This document shows positions 1 to 6,221 of a DNA stretch of 6,634 nucleotides, piece after piece. Origin of the DNA: Acidobacteriota bacterium (lineage in GTDB: Bacteria; Acidobacteriota; Polarisedimenticolia; Gp22-AA2). Both the position numbers and the translations under genes were made by a program. The stretch lies in NCBI GenBank assembly GCA_016202915.1, contig JACQNT010000166.1, positions 1 through 6,634 of the forward strand, given 5' to 3'. The notes under the pieces were generated by a model. The model searched no databases and was not told where the DNA came from. It saw nothing but the letters and a program-made list of their open reading frames with translations. Numbering within the stretch: the stretch's first letter is position 1; every line of letters starts with the position of its first letter.

Positions 1-1068
1 CTCGTCGACGGCGTGCCGCGCTCGGCGAACGTCGAGTACTACGCCCGGATCGTCAAGGAGAAGGCGGTCCTGCGGAGCCTGATCGAGGCCGGCAGCCAGA
101 TCGTCTCCACGGCCTACGAGGCGTCCCAGGAGGTCGACGACATCCTCGACCAGTCGGAAAGCCTGATCTTCCGGATCGCCCAGGACCGGCTGCGCAGCGG
201 TTTCGTCCCGATGAAGGTCATCGCCGACCAGAGCCTGAAGACGATCGAGAGGCTGCAGGAGCACCGCGACCTGGTCACCGGCCTGCCCACCGGCTTCGCG
301 AGCCTCAACGAGTACACCTCAGGGCTTCAGGATTCGGAGCTGATCGTGGTGGCGGCGCGCCCGGGGATGGGCAAGACCTCCTTCGCGCTCAACATCGCCC
401 AGCACGTCGGCCTGCGGGAGCGCCGCCGGGTGGGGATCTTCTCCCTGGAGATGTCGCGCGAGCAGCTGTTCCTGAGGCTTCTCACCGGGCTGGCGCGCGT
501 GGACGCCCACCGCCTGCGCACCGGCCGCTTGACCCGGGAGGAGTGGGCCCTGCTGATCACGGCCTTCGGGGAGCTGGCGGCGGCCCCCATTTTCATCGAC
601 GACACCGCGGGGACCTCGGTCCTGGAGATGCGCGCCAAAAGCCGTCGCCTGAAGCTCGAGCAGGGGCTCGACCTGATCATCGTGGACTACATGCAGCTCA
701 TGCGCAGCCGCACGCGCTTCGAAAACCGCAACCAGGAGATCTCCGACATCTCCCGCTCCCTCAAGGAGCTGGCCAAGGAGCTCCGGCTTCCTGTCATCGC
801 CGTGTCGCAGCTCTCCCGCGCCCCGGAGCAGCGCGGCGGCGACCGCAGGCCGCAGCTCTCCGACCTGCGCGAGTCGGGCGCCATCGAGCAGGATGCCGAC
901 GTGGTCCTGTTCATCTACCGCGAGGAGGCGTACAAGCCAAGCGAGGAGAACCGCGGCCGGGCCCAGATCATGATCGCCAAGCAGCGCAACGGGCCGATCG
1001 GCAACCTGGACATGGCCTTCATCCGCGAGTACACCAAGTTCGAGGACCTCGAGTGGCGGCAGGGGTAA
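1..1068 (+). CDS. dnaB: Replicative DNA helicase DnaB, C-terminal part (5' end outside window)
   Basis: This is the ring-shaped hexameric helicase that unwinds DNA ahead of the replication fork. The reading frame is open from base 1, so the primase-binding N-terminal domain is mostly missing and the ATG-like GTG at 13 is internal. The 355 visible residues hold the end of the N-terminal domain, the linker helix, then the RecA-like ATPase. The ATPase begins around VTGLPTGFASLNEYTSGLQ (nt 265-330). Walker A is ARPGMGKTS (nt 355-381), with the ATP-binding Lys at 373-375. Walker B is LIIVDYMQLM (nt 673-702). SQLSRAPEQR (nt 805-834) and the AKQRNGP segment (nt 976-996), which carries the likely arginine-finger region, follow. 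No intein interrupts the Walker A site, a common insertion place in this family. The C terminus EDLEWRQG is a normal DnaB ending, so the gene is complete on this side. The taa stop lies inside alr. Confidence 0.97.
   Translation, partial: LVDGVPRSANVEYYARIVKEKAVLRSLIEAGSQIVSTAYEASQEVDDILDQSESLIFRIAQDRLRSGFVPMKVIADQSLKTIERLQEHRDLVTGLPTGFASLNEYTSGLQDSELIVVAARPGMGKTSFALNIAQHVGLRERRRVGIFSLEMSREQLFLRLLTGLARVDAHRLRTGRLTREEWALLITAFGELAAAPIFIDDTAGTSVLEMRAKSRRLKLEQGLDLIIVDYMQLMRSRTRFENRNQEISDISRSLKELAKELRLPVIAVSQLSRAPEQRGGDRRPQLSDLRESGAIEQDADVVLFIYREEAYKPSEENRGRAQIMIAKQRNGPIGNLDMAFIREYTKFEDLEWRQG
1042..1046 (+). promoter_or_regulatory. Ribosome binding site for alr, inside the end of dnaB
   Basis: GAGGA sits 6 bases before the GTG at 1053, within the last codons of dnaB. 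It supports this GTG as the alr start. No other ATG, GTG or TTG lies in frame between here and the first conserved alr residues (WAEIDLEAL). Confidence 0.6.
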
Positions 1069-2234
1069 TCCCGCCGCCGCTTCACGCCCACCGCCCGACC
1101 TGGGCGGAGATCGACCTGGAGGCGCTGGCCTGGAACCTGGGCCTGGCGCGGCGCACCCTCGGGAGCGTGCCGGTCCTGGCCGTCGTGAAGGCCGACGCCT
1201 ACGGCCACGGCGCCGTGGAGGTCGCCCGGGCCCTCGAGAAGGAGCGGGTCGACTGGTTCGGCGTGGCGCTTCCCGAGGAGGGAGTCGAATTGAGGCGGGC
1301 CGGCGTCACGCGGCCCGTCCTCCTGCTCGGAGGCCTGGCGCCGGCGCAGGCCGATCTCGTCCTGGAGCACGGCCTGACCCCCGCGGTCTTCCGGGCCGAT
1401 CAGGTCGAGGCCCTCGACGCGGCGGCGGGGCGGCGCGGGACCCGGGTCTCCGCGCACCTCAAGATCGATACCGGCATGGGCCGCCTGGGGGTGCCGGCGG
1501 CGGAGGTGGTGGCCTTCGCCGCCGTCCTGGCCCGCTCGCCGCGCGTGCGGCTCGCCGGCGCCTTCTCCCATCTGGCCGCCGCCGACGACCCCTCCGACCC
1601 CTTCACAGAGCGCCAGGTCGAGCTCTTCCTGGGCGCCGTCCAGGCGCTGCGATCGAGCGGGCTGGCCCTCGAGGCGATCCACCTGGCCAACAGCGCCGCC
1701 GTCACCGATCACCGGGCCGCCTGGCTGACCCTGGCCCGCCCGGGCATCGTCCTTTACGGCTACCCGCCTTCGAGCAAGGTCTCCCCCCTCCCCTGGAGGC
1801 CGGTCCTGTCCCTGAAGTCCACGATCATCTATCTGAAAGACGTCCCGGCCGGGACCTCCATCGGCTACGGGCGCGCCTACGTCACGCCGCGCCCCGCGCG
1901 CATCGCCTCCCTGGCGATCGGTTACGACGACGGGCTGCCCCGGCTCCTGGGCAACCGCGGTCACGTCCTGGTGCGCGGCCGGCGGGCGCCCATCGTCGGC
2001 CGGGTCAGCATGGACCTGACGACCCTCGACGTCACGGAGATCCCGGGCGTCCGCCTCGGCGACGTCGCCGTCGTCATCGGGGGCGACGCGGAGGAGTTCC
2101 TCGGGGCCGATCAGATCGCCTCCTGGGCCGAGACGATCAGCTGGGAGGTGCTGTGCGGAGTGGGGGCGCGTGTCCCGCGTCTGTACCTCCGCGGCGGCCA
2201 TCCGACCGTCGCATCACGATTCGGACGCCTCTAG
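1053..2234 (+). CDS. alr: Alanine racemase
   Basis: This PLP enzyme interconverts L- and D-alanine in the cytoplasm and supplies D-Ala for peptidoglycan. The GTG start gives 393 residues, slightly above the usual 360-390. The N-terminal TIM barrel carries VVKADAYGHG with the PLP lysine at residue 46 (nt 1188-1190). It continues through HLKIDTGMGRLGV, the SHLAAAD segment and RPGIVLYGY. The C-terminal beta domain has the second catalytic base, Tyr272 in SIGYGRAY (nt 1866-1868), then IGYDDGLPR, GRVSMD (residues 316-321) and the closing WAETISWEVLCGVGARVPRLY. Both catalytic residues are present. The Ser in GRVSMD replaces the Cys seen in some homologues, but this is a common variant. The gene overlaps dnaB by 16 bases, which suggests co-transcription and coupled translation. 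The dnaB-alr pairing is familiar in several bacterial phyla. The last dozen residues (GGHPTVASRFGRL) are a short tail beyond the conserved fold. Confidence 0.96.
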   Translation: MAAGVIPPPLHAHRPTWAEIDLEALAWNLGLARRTLGSVPVLAVVKADAYGHGAVEVARALEKERVDWFGVALPEEGVELRRAGVTRPVLLLGGLAPAQADLVLEHGLTPAVFRADQVEALDAAAGRRGTRVSAHLKIDTGMGRLGVPAAEVVAFAAVLARSPRVRLAGAFSHLAAADDPSDPFTERQVELFLGAVQALRSSGLALEAIHLANSAAVTDHRAAWLTLARPGIVLYGYPPSSKVSPLPWRPVLSLKSTIIYLKDVPAGTSIGYGRAYVTPRPARIASLAIGYDDGLPRLLGNRGHVLVRGRRAPIVGRVSMDLTTLDVTEIPGVRLGDVAVVIGGDAEEFLGADQIASWAETISWEVLCGVGARVPRLYLRGGHPTVASRFGRL

Positions 2235-2243
2235 TCGAGGCAT

Positions 2244-2267
2244 CGCCGACACGTTATGATGTCGGCG
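2244..2267 (+). other. Perfect inverted repeat after alr
   Basis: CGCCGACA (2244-2251) and TGTCGGCG (2260-2267) form a perfect 8-bp stem around an 8-base loop, starting 9 bases after the alr stop. No T-run follows (next bases are tgttgcgg), so it is not a typical intrinsic terminator. It could be a weak terminator, an RNA-stabilising hairpin or an operator. The hexamer TATGAT (2255-2260), one mismatch from the -10 consensus, lies in the loop and first stem base, but the hexamer 17 bases upstream (TAGTCG) is a poor -35. A promoter here is possible but unproven. Confidence 0.45.
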
Positions 2268-2316
2268 TGTTGCGGCTGGCCCGTTTCCTCGTACGGTCCG
2301 ACGATGTCATCGCATG

Positions 2317-2331
2317 GCCCGCTCGGCGGGC
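2317..2331 (+). other. Short GC-rich hairpin before the PIN-TRAM ribosome binding site
   Basis: GCCCGC (2317-2322) and GCGGGC (2326-2331) pair perfectly around the 3-base loop TCG. The hairpin ends 6 bases before the Shine-Dalgarno sequence at 2338. It may influence translation of the next gene or simply reflect the high GC content. Confidence 0.3.
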
Positions 2332-2337
2332 GGAACA

Positions 2338-2345
2338 GAGGTGAT
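2338..2345 (+). promoter_or_regulatory. Strong ribosome binding site that fixes the PIN-TRAM start
   Basis: GAGGTGAT matches eight consecutive bases of the anti-Shine-Dalgarno complement. The GAGG core ends 8 bases before the GTG at 2350. The upstream in-frame ATG at 2314 has no purine-rich site before it. The GTG at 2341 lies inside this site and cannot use it. The start is therefore placed at 2350. Confidence 0.75.
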
Positions 2346-2349
2346 TCCC

Positions 2350-3384
2350 GTGGGCTCGATCATCCTGAGGGCCGTTCTGGTCCTCCTGTCGATCTTATAC
2401 GGCTCGTCGGTGCGGCCGATCCGGCTGGAGCCTCTCGACCTCACCGGCCTGGCGATCGGCGCCGGCGTCGCGGCGGCCATCATCGCGCTCGAATATCTCC
2501 TGCGCGGCAAGGACCTGAACATCCTCCTGGGAGGGCTCGCAGGCCTCCTTCTGGGGGGGGCGTCCGCCGGCGTCGTGGTGGCTCTCCTGCCCCTCGAGGG
2601 GCTCACCGAAGTCCCGGCCTTCGCGCTGCGCGGCTTTCTCTTCCTCCTCTTCGGCTACACCGGCCTGGCGATCGGCGCGGCGCGCGGGGAGCGCTTCACG
2701 CTGGCCGGCCTGCGCTCCGCCTGGACCGAGGGCGGGCAGAAGCGTAACTACAAGATCCTGGACACCAGCGTCATCATCGACGGCCGGATCGCCGACGTCT
2801 GCGAGACGGGCTTCCTGGACGGGACGCTCGTCGTGCCGCAGTTCGTGCTGCGCGAGCTGCAATACATCGCCGACTCCCAGGACTCCCTGAAACGGAACCG
2901 GGGGCGCAAGGGGCTCGACATCTTGCAGCGGATCAAGAAGGGACCGGAGGTCAAGGTCATCATCTCCGAGGCGGACTTCCCGGACATCAAGGACGTCGAC
3001 ATGAAGCTGATCGAGCTCGCCAAGCAGCTGAACGGCAAGATCATCACCAACGATTTCAACCTGAACAAGGTCGCCGAGCTGCGGGGCGTCCAGGTCCTCA
3101 ACATCAACGTCCTCGCCAACTCCCTCAAGCCCGTGGTCCTTCCCGGAGAGGCGATGAAAGTGTTCATCCTGAAGGAAGGGAAGGAGCCCAACCAGGGCGT
3201 CGGCTACCTGGACGACGGCACCATGGTCGTGGTGGACAACGCCAAGCGGCACATCGGCAGGAACATCGACATCACCGTGACCTCGGTCCTGCAGACCACC
3301 GCCGGCAAGATGTTCTTCGGCAAGTCCGACACCGTCGAGGAGGCCGCCCCCATCGAGCAGCGCCCGCGGAGAACCGGCCCTTGA
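2350..3384 (+). CDS. Membrane-anchored PIN-TRAM domain protein (YacL-type putative ribonuclease)
   Basis: The 344-residue protein has four hydrophobic segments at about residues 3-19, 32-50, 57-80 and 91-111. A cytoplasmic PIN nuclease domain covers about 133-255 and a TRAM domain about 261-323. The PIN domain starts with ILDTSVIIDGR (Asp138) and keeps the other expected acidic positions: Glu169 in VLRELQ, Asp190 in GRKGLD and Asp235 in ITNDFNLNK. It is therefore probably an active metal-dependent RNase. The TRAM part (VGYLDDGTMVVVDNAKRHIG) is an RNA-binding beta-barrel fold. Order and length match Bacillus YacL and its homologues, whose exact substrate is not well established. Starting at GTG 2350 puts the first membrane helix right at the N terminus, as in the family. 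The tga stop overlaps the TTG start of the next gene. I am confident of the family and less so of the cellular role. Confidence 0.93.
   Translation: MGSIILRAVLVLLSILYGSSVRPIRLEPLDLTGLAIGAGVAAAIIALEYLLRGKDLNILLGGLAGLLLGGASAGVVVALLPLEGLTEVPAFALRGFLFLLFGYTGLAIGAARGERFTLAGLRSAWTEGGQKRNYKILDTSVIIDGRIADVCETGFLDGTLVVPQFVLRELQYIADSQDSLKRNRGRKGLDILQRIKKGPEVKVIISEADFPDIKDVDMKLIELAKQLNGKIITNDFNLNKVAELRGVQVLNINVLANSLKPVVLPGEAMKVFILKEGKEPNQGVGYLDDGTMVVVDNAKRHIGRNIDITVTSVLQTTAGKMFFGKSDTVEEAAPIEQRPRRTGP
3368..3372 (+). promoter_or_regulatory. Ribosome binding site for the TTG start at 3381
   Basis: GGAGA lies 8 bases before TTG 3381, inside the last codons of the PIN-TRAM gene. The start and the upstream stop share TTGA (3381-3384), which suggests translational coupling. 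Confidence 0.55.
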
Positions 3385-4412
3385 AGCGCGCGGCCCTGGC
3401 GGCCGCCCTGGCCCTGGGCGCGCCGCTCACCATCCTGGCCGCCGGCGAGGATCTCACCGCCCTGGCCGGCCACACCTATCTCATCCTTCCGTTCGAGAAC
3501 ATCGCGGAGGAGCCCTCCCTCGAGTGGCTGTCGACGGGCCTCTCCCTGTCGCTGGGCGAGTACCTCCTCGGCTTCGGGGCAAAGACGGTGGACGAGGAGG
3601 AGCGGGCCGTCCTCCTCGAGGGGAACGGCGTCCCCTCCGGCGCCCCGCTGGCGCTCGCGAGCGTCCTCGAGCTCGGGCGGAAGATGCGGGCGCGCCCAGG
3701 CGGCGCGCGCCCCGACCGTATCGTCCTCGGGCGCTTCAACGTGCAGGACGGCGGGCTGACCCTGCAGGCCCGCTCCTTCGACCTGGTCGCCGAAAAAGGC
3801 CGGCCCTGGACGACGCGGACCGGCCGCCTGCGGCACCTGCTCGAGGTGCAGGAGGAGGTCGCCGTGGCGCTGGCGCTCGACGAGGGGCTGCGGGTGCCCT
3901 CCCGATCCGAAGCGGTTGCGAGGCATCTCGGAGGGCTTCCCCTCCTGGCCTTCGAGACCTACTGCAGGGGAATGGACACGACCGACTCGAAGAAGAGGCT
4001 GCAGCTCCTCAAGCGGGCGGTCGAGGAGTTCCCGGGCTACCCCAAGGCCGCCTTCCAGGCGGCCGCTCTCCTGGCCAAGGAGGAGCGCTGGGGCGAGGCG
4101 GCCGCCATGCTTGGCAGGGCGGCGTGGGATCCCCACCCCTACACCGCGGAGGGCCACCTTCTGGCGGCCGCCATCGCCCTGCACCGCAGGGACGCCCGGA
4201 CGGCGGCCTCGGAGGCGCGGGCCGCGCTGCAGTATGCCGACACGGCGCGGGGCCACCTTCTCCTGGGGCGGGCCCTGCTCGCCCTGGGCGAGCGCGATGA
4301 GGCCCGCGCCGCGTGGCGCAGGGCCAGGGAGGCCGATCCCTCGGATCCGGAAGTCGACGACCTGGGCCGCGCCCTCGAGGAGGGCCAGGCGCAGCCCCGG
4401 AGCACGCCTTGA
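3381..4412 (+). CDS. Exported protein with TolB-N-like domain and TPR repeats, function unknown
   Basis: The 343-residue product starts at TTG. Residues 1-21 look like a signal peptide: MKR, then an alanine/leucine-rich core, with likely cleavage near ILA-AGE. No lipobox cysteine is present, so a soluble periplasmic location is inferred. Residues 31 to about 155 resemble the TolB N-terminal/FlgO-like fold: YLILPFEN (33-40), EWLSTGLSLSLGEYL (48-62), DRIVLGRFNVQDGGLTLQA (112-130). This type of domain often precedes TPR arrays in Acidobacteriota and Deltaproteobacteria-like genomes. Residues 191-321 form about three to four helical TPR-like units. The clearest is the last (GHLLLGRALLALGERDEARA, 291-310, ending EADPSDPEV). 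Such proteins usually act as protein-interaction scaffolds. It overlaps both neighbours by four bases, so it is surely co-translated with PIN-TRAM and fhs, yet the sequence shows no functional tie to either. The ending is Gln/Pro/Ser-rich and probably flexible. Confidence 0.85.
   Translation: MKRAALAAALALGAPLTILAAGEDLTALAGHTYLILPFENIAEEPSLEWLSTGLSLSLGEYLLGFGAKTVDEEERAVLLEGNGVPSGAPLALASVLELGRKMRARPGGARPDRIVLGRFNVQDGGLTLQARSFDLVAEKGRPWTTRTGRLRHLLEVQEEVAVALALDEGLRVPSRSEAVARHLGGLPLLAFETYCRGMDTTDSKKRLQLLKRAVEEFPGYPKAAFQAAALLAKEERWGEAAAMLGRAAWDPHPYTAEGHLLAAAIALHRRDARTAASEARAALQYADTARGHLLLGRALLALGERDEARAAWRRAREADPSDPEVDDLGRALEEGQAQPRSTP
4399..4402 (+). promoter_or_regulatory. Ribosome binding site for the fhs TTG start
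   Basis: GGAG lies 6 bases before TTG 4409, inside the end of the TPR gene. The fhs start and the upstream tga share TTGA (4409-4412). Starting further upstream would add a Gly/Pro/Arg-rich tail that is out-of-frame coding sequence of the TPR gene, so TTG 4409 is preferred. Confidence 0.6.
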
Positions 4413-6097
4413 CGCCCTCCGATCTCGAGATCGCCCGCCAGGCGAAGCTCCTGCGCATCGAGGCCCTCGCCGAATCGATCGGGCTCCTGCCCGAGGAACT
4501 CGAGCCCTACGGCCGCCACAAGGGGAAGATCAACCTCGCCGCGCTCGAACGGCTGCGCGGGCGGCCCGACGGACGGTACATCTGCGTCACGGGCATCAAC
4601 CCGACCCCTTTCGGCGAGGGGAAGACGGTGGTCACGATCGGCCTGGCCCAGGCGCTGCGGGCGATCGGGCGCCGGGCCCTCAGCACGCTCCGGCAGCCCT
4701 CGATGGGGCCGGTGTTCGGGGTCAAGGGCGGGGCGACCGGCGGGGGGCGCTCCCAGGTCGTGCCGGTGGACGAGATCAACCTGCATTTCACGGGCGATTT
4801 CCACGCCGTCGCCGCGGCCCACAACCTCCTGGCGGCCCTCATCGACAACCACCTGCACCACGGCAACCCCCTGCGGCTGGATCCCGGGACGATCCTGTGG
4901 CGGCGCAGCCTCGACCTGAACGACCGGGCGCTGCGGCGCGTCCGCGTCGCCGTCGGCGGCGGCGCGAACGGGGTCGAGCGCGAGAGCGGCTACGACATCA
5001 CGGCCTCCTCCGAGGTGATGGCGATCCTGAGCCTGGCCACGGGCCCGGGCGACCTCAAGGGCCGGCTGTCCCGGATCCTGATCGCCGTCGATCGCGACGG
5101 CCGGGGTGTCCCCGCCGGCGCGCTGCACGCGCAGGGAGCGATGGCGGCGCTCCTCCGGGACGCGCTGAAGCCGAATCTCGTGCAGAACCTCGAGGGGGGC
5201 GGCGTGCTGATCCACTGCGGGCCGTTCGCCAACGTGGCCCACGGGAACAATTCGATCCTCGCCGACCGCCTGGCCCTGAAGCTGGCCGACTACGTCGTCA
5301 CGGAGAGCGGGTTCGGCTCGGACTGCGGCGCCGAGAAGCTGTTCCACATCAAGTGCCCGGCCGCCGGCATCACGCCGTCCGCGGCCGTGATCGTCTGCTC
5401 GGTGCGCGCCCTGAAGCTGCACGGCGGCGAGGAGTTCTCGCGCTCCGATCCCTCGCCGCTGCGGCGCCCGGACGTCGCCGCCGTCGGCCGCGGCTGCTCC
5501 AACCTGGCCAAGCACATCGAGAACGTCAGGCTCTTCGGCCTGCCGGCCATCGTGGCGATCAACCGCTTCGAGGGCGACACCCGGGCCGAGATGGAGGAGG
5601 TGGTGACGCGGGCCCGCGCCGCCGGCGCCAGCGCCGCGGTCGTGGTGGACGTGTGGGGGCGCGGCGGGGCGGGCGGTATCGAGCTGGCCGAGGCGGTGGT
5701 GCGCGCCGCCGATTCCCCCTCCGCCTTCCGCCCCTTGTACGCCGCCGCGCTCCGCATCGAGGAGAAGATTGAGACCATCGCCCGCCGGGTGTACGGCGCG
5801 GCGGCCGTCAGCTACACCGACGCGGCCCGCGGGACGATCGAGTTCTGCCGGCGCGAGGGGCTGGGCGGCCTCCCGATCTGCATGGCGAAGACCCCCCTGT
5901 CCCTGTCCCACGACCCGAAGCTCAAGGGCCGGCCCGAGGGCTTCACCCTGCCGGTCACCGACGTGCGCGTCGCGGCGGGAGCCGGCTATATTTACCCATT
6001 GACCGGAAACATCGTGACGATGCCCGGCCTCCCCGCGGTGCCGGCGGCGGTCCATTTCGACCTCGACGACGAGGGCCGGGTCCTGGGCCTGTCCTGA
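4409..6097 (+). CDS. fhs: Formate-tetrahydrofolate ligase
   Basis: This cytoplasmic enzyme uses ATP to join formate to tetrahydrofolate, giving 10-formyl-THF for purine synthesis, initiator-tRNA formylation or one-carbon assimilation. The TTG start gives 562 residues, the normal family length (about 555-560). The P-loop is TPFGEGKT (66-73). RQPSMGPVFGVKGGATGGG (95-113) and DEINLHFTGDFHAV (121-134) follow, both family signatures. Further on are VAHGNNSILADRLALK (276-291), ESGFGSDCGAEK (299-310) and NLAKHIENVRLFGLPAIVAI (365-384). The C-terminal third has GLGGLPICMAKTPLS (494-508), then AGAGYIYPLTGNIVTMPGLP (533-552). The family-conserved stretches look intact, so it is probably active. The protein ends DEGRVLGLS, as expected. 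No folD, purine or glycine-cleavage gene is visible beside it, so its pathway role (acetogenesis, C1 assimilation or plain biosynthesis) cannot be told here. It is the last gene of the overlapping chain, with a 124-base gap following. Confidence 0.97.
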   Translation: MTPSDLEIARQAKLLRIEALAESIGLLPEELEPYGRHKGKINLAALERLRGRPDGRYICVTGINPTPFGEGKTVVTIGLAQALRAIGRRALSTLRQPSMGPVFGVKGGATGGGRSQVVPVDEINLHFTGDFHAVAAAHNLLAALIDNHLHHGNPLRLDPGTILWRRSLDLNDRALRRVRVAVGGGANGVERESGYDITASSEVMAILSLATGPGDLKGRLSRILIAVDRDGRGVPAGALHAQGAMAALLRDALKPNLVQNLEGGGVLIHCGPFANVAHGNNSILADRLALKLADYVVTESGFGSDCGAEKLFHIKCPAAGITPSAAVIVCSVRALKLHGGEEFSRSDPSPLRRPDVAAVGRGCSNLAKHIENVRLFGLPAIVAINRFEGDTRAEMEEVVTRARAAGASAAVVVDVWGRGGAGGIELAEAVVRAADSPSAFRPLYAAALRIEEKIETIARRVYGAAAVSYTDAARGTIEFCRREGLGGLPICMAKTPLSLSHDPKLKGRPEGFTLPVTDVRVAAGAGYIYPLTGNIVTMPGLPAVPAAVHFDLDDEGRVLGLS

Positions 6098-6155
6098 TGG
6101 GAGCTGCGGTATTTCCCGGTTCGGTCGCGGTCCCCGCCTGGCATGGGGAAGGGTC

Positions 6156-6185
6156 TTGACGCGGCGCCGTGGATGGTGGTATCTA
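6156..6185 (+). promoter_or_regulatory. Candidate sigma-70-type promoter for the downstream gene
   Basis: A -35-like TTGACG (6156-6161, five of six consensus bases) is followed after 18 bases by TATCTA (6180-6185). The -10 is only a partial match, but TGG directly before it gives the extended -10 pattern TGnTAT. Transcription would start near 6192, about 30 bases before the ATG at 6222. A perfect palindrome CGGCGCCG (6162-6169) abuts the -35 and could be an operator or chance. This is the best promoter-like sequence in the window. Confidence 0.5.
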
Positions 6186-6201
6186 TGCGCGACTGGTGCT
6201 T

Positions 6202-6216
6202 TCCCTCTAAAGGGAG
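6202..6216 (+). promoter_or_regulatory. Ribosome binding site inside a small hairpin
   Basis: TCCCT (6202-6206) pairs with AGGGA (6211-6215) around the loop CTAA. The Shine-Dalgarno GGGAG (6212-6216) lies almost entirely in the 3' arm, with 5 bases between it and ATG 6222. If the stem forms, it would hide the ribosome binding site. A 5-bp stem is weak, so translation may be tuned only modestly, or the pairing may be chance. Confidence 0.45.
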
Positions 6217-6221
6217 CGACT

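Noticed and set aside
355..381. Possible intein at the DnaB Walker A site
   Set aside because: The Walker A motif is continuous and the downstream ATPase motifs follow at normal spacing.
543..1052. Upstream extension of the alr frame into dnaB
   Set aside because: The extra residues are out-of-frame dnaB sequence. The GTG at 1053 with GAGGA before it gives a normal alanine racemase length.
915..2201. 428-codon open frame on the - strand opposite alr
   Set aside because: Same shadow effect: biased composition, no recognisable motif, and alr on the + strand is unmistakable.
2314..2349. ATG 2314 as the PIN-TRAM start
   Set aside because: It lacks a ribosome binding site, while GTG 2350 has GAGGTGAT at ideal spacing and starts directly at the first membrane helix.
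3916..5772. 618-codon + strand frame overlapping the TPR gene and fhs
   Set aside because: The product is Arg/Pro/Gly-rich with no domain structure, and it crosses two well-supported genes in another frame.
6131..6149. TCCCC/GGGGA pairing as a terminator for fhs
   Set aside because: The stem is only 5 bp with a 9-base loop and no T-run follows, so it does not qualify as an intrinsic terminator.
6097..6159. 20-codon open frame overlapping the fhs stop (TGATG)
   Set aside because: It is too short, with no visible ribosome binding site suited to it and no recognisable peptide. Chance is likely.
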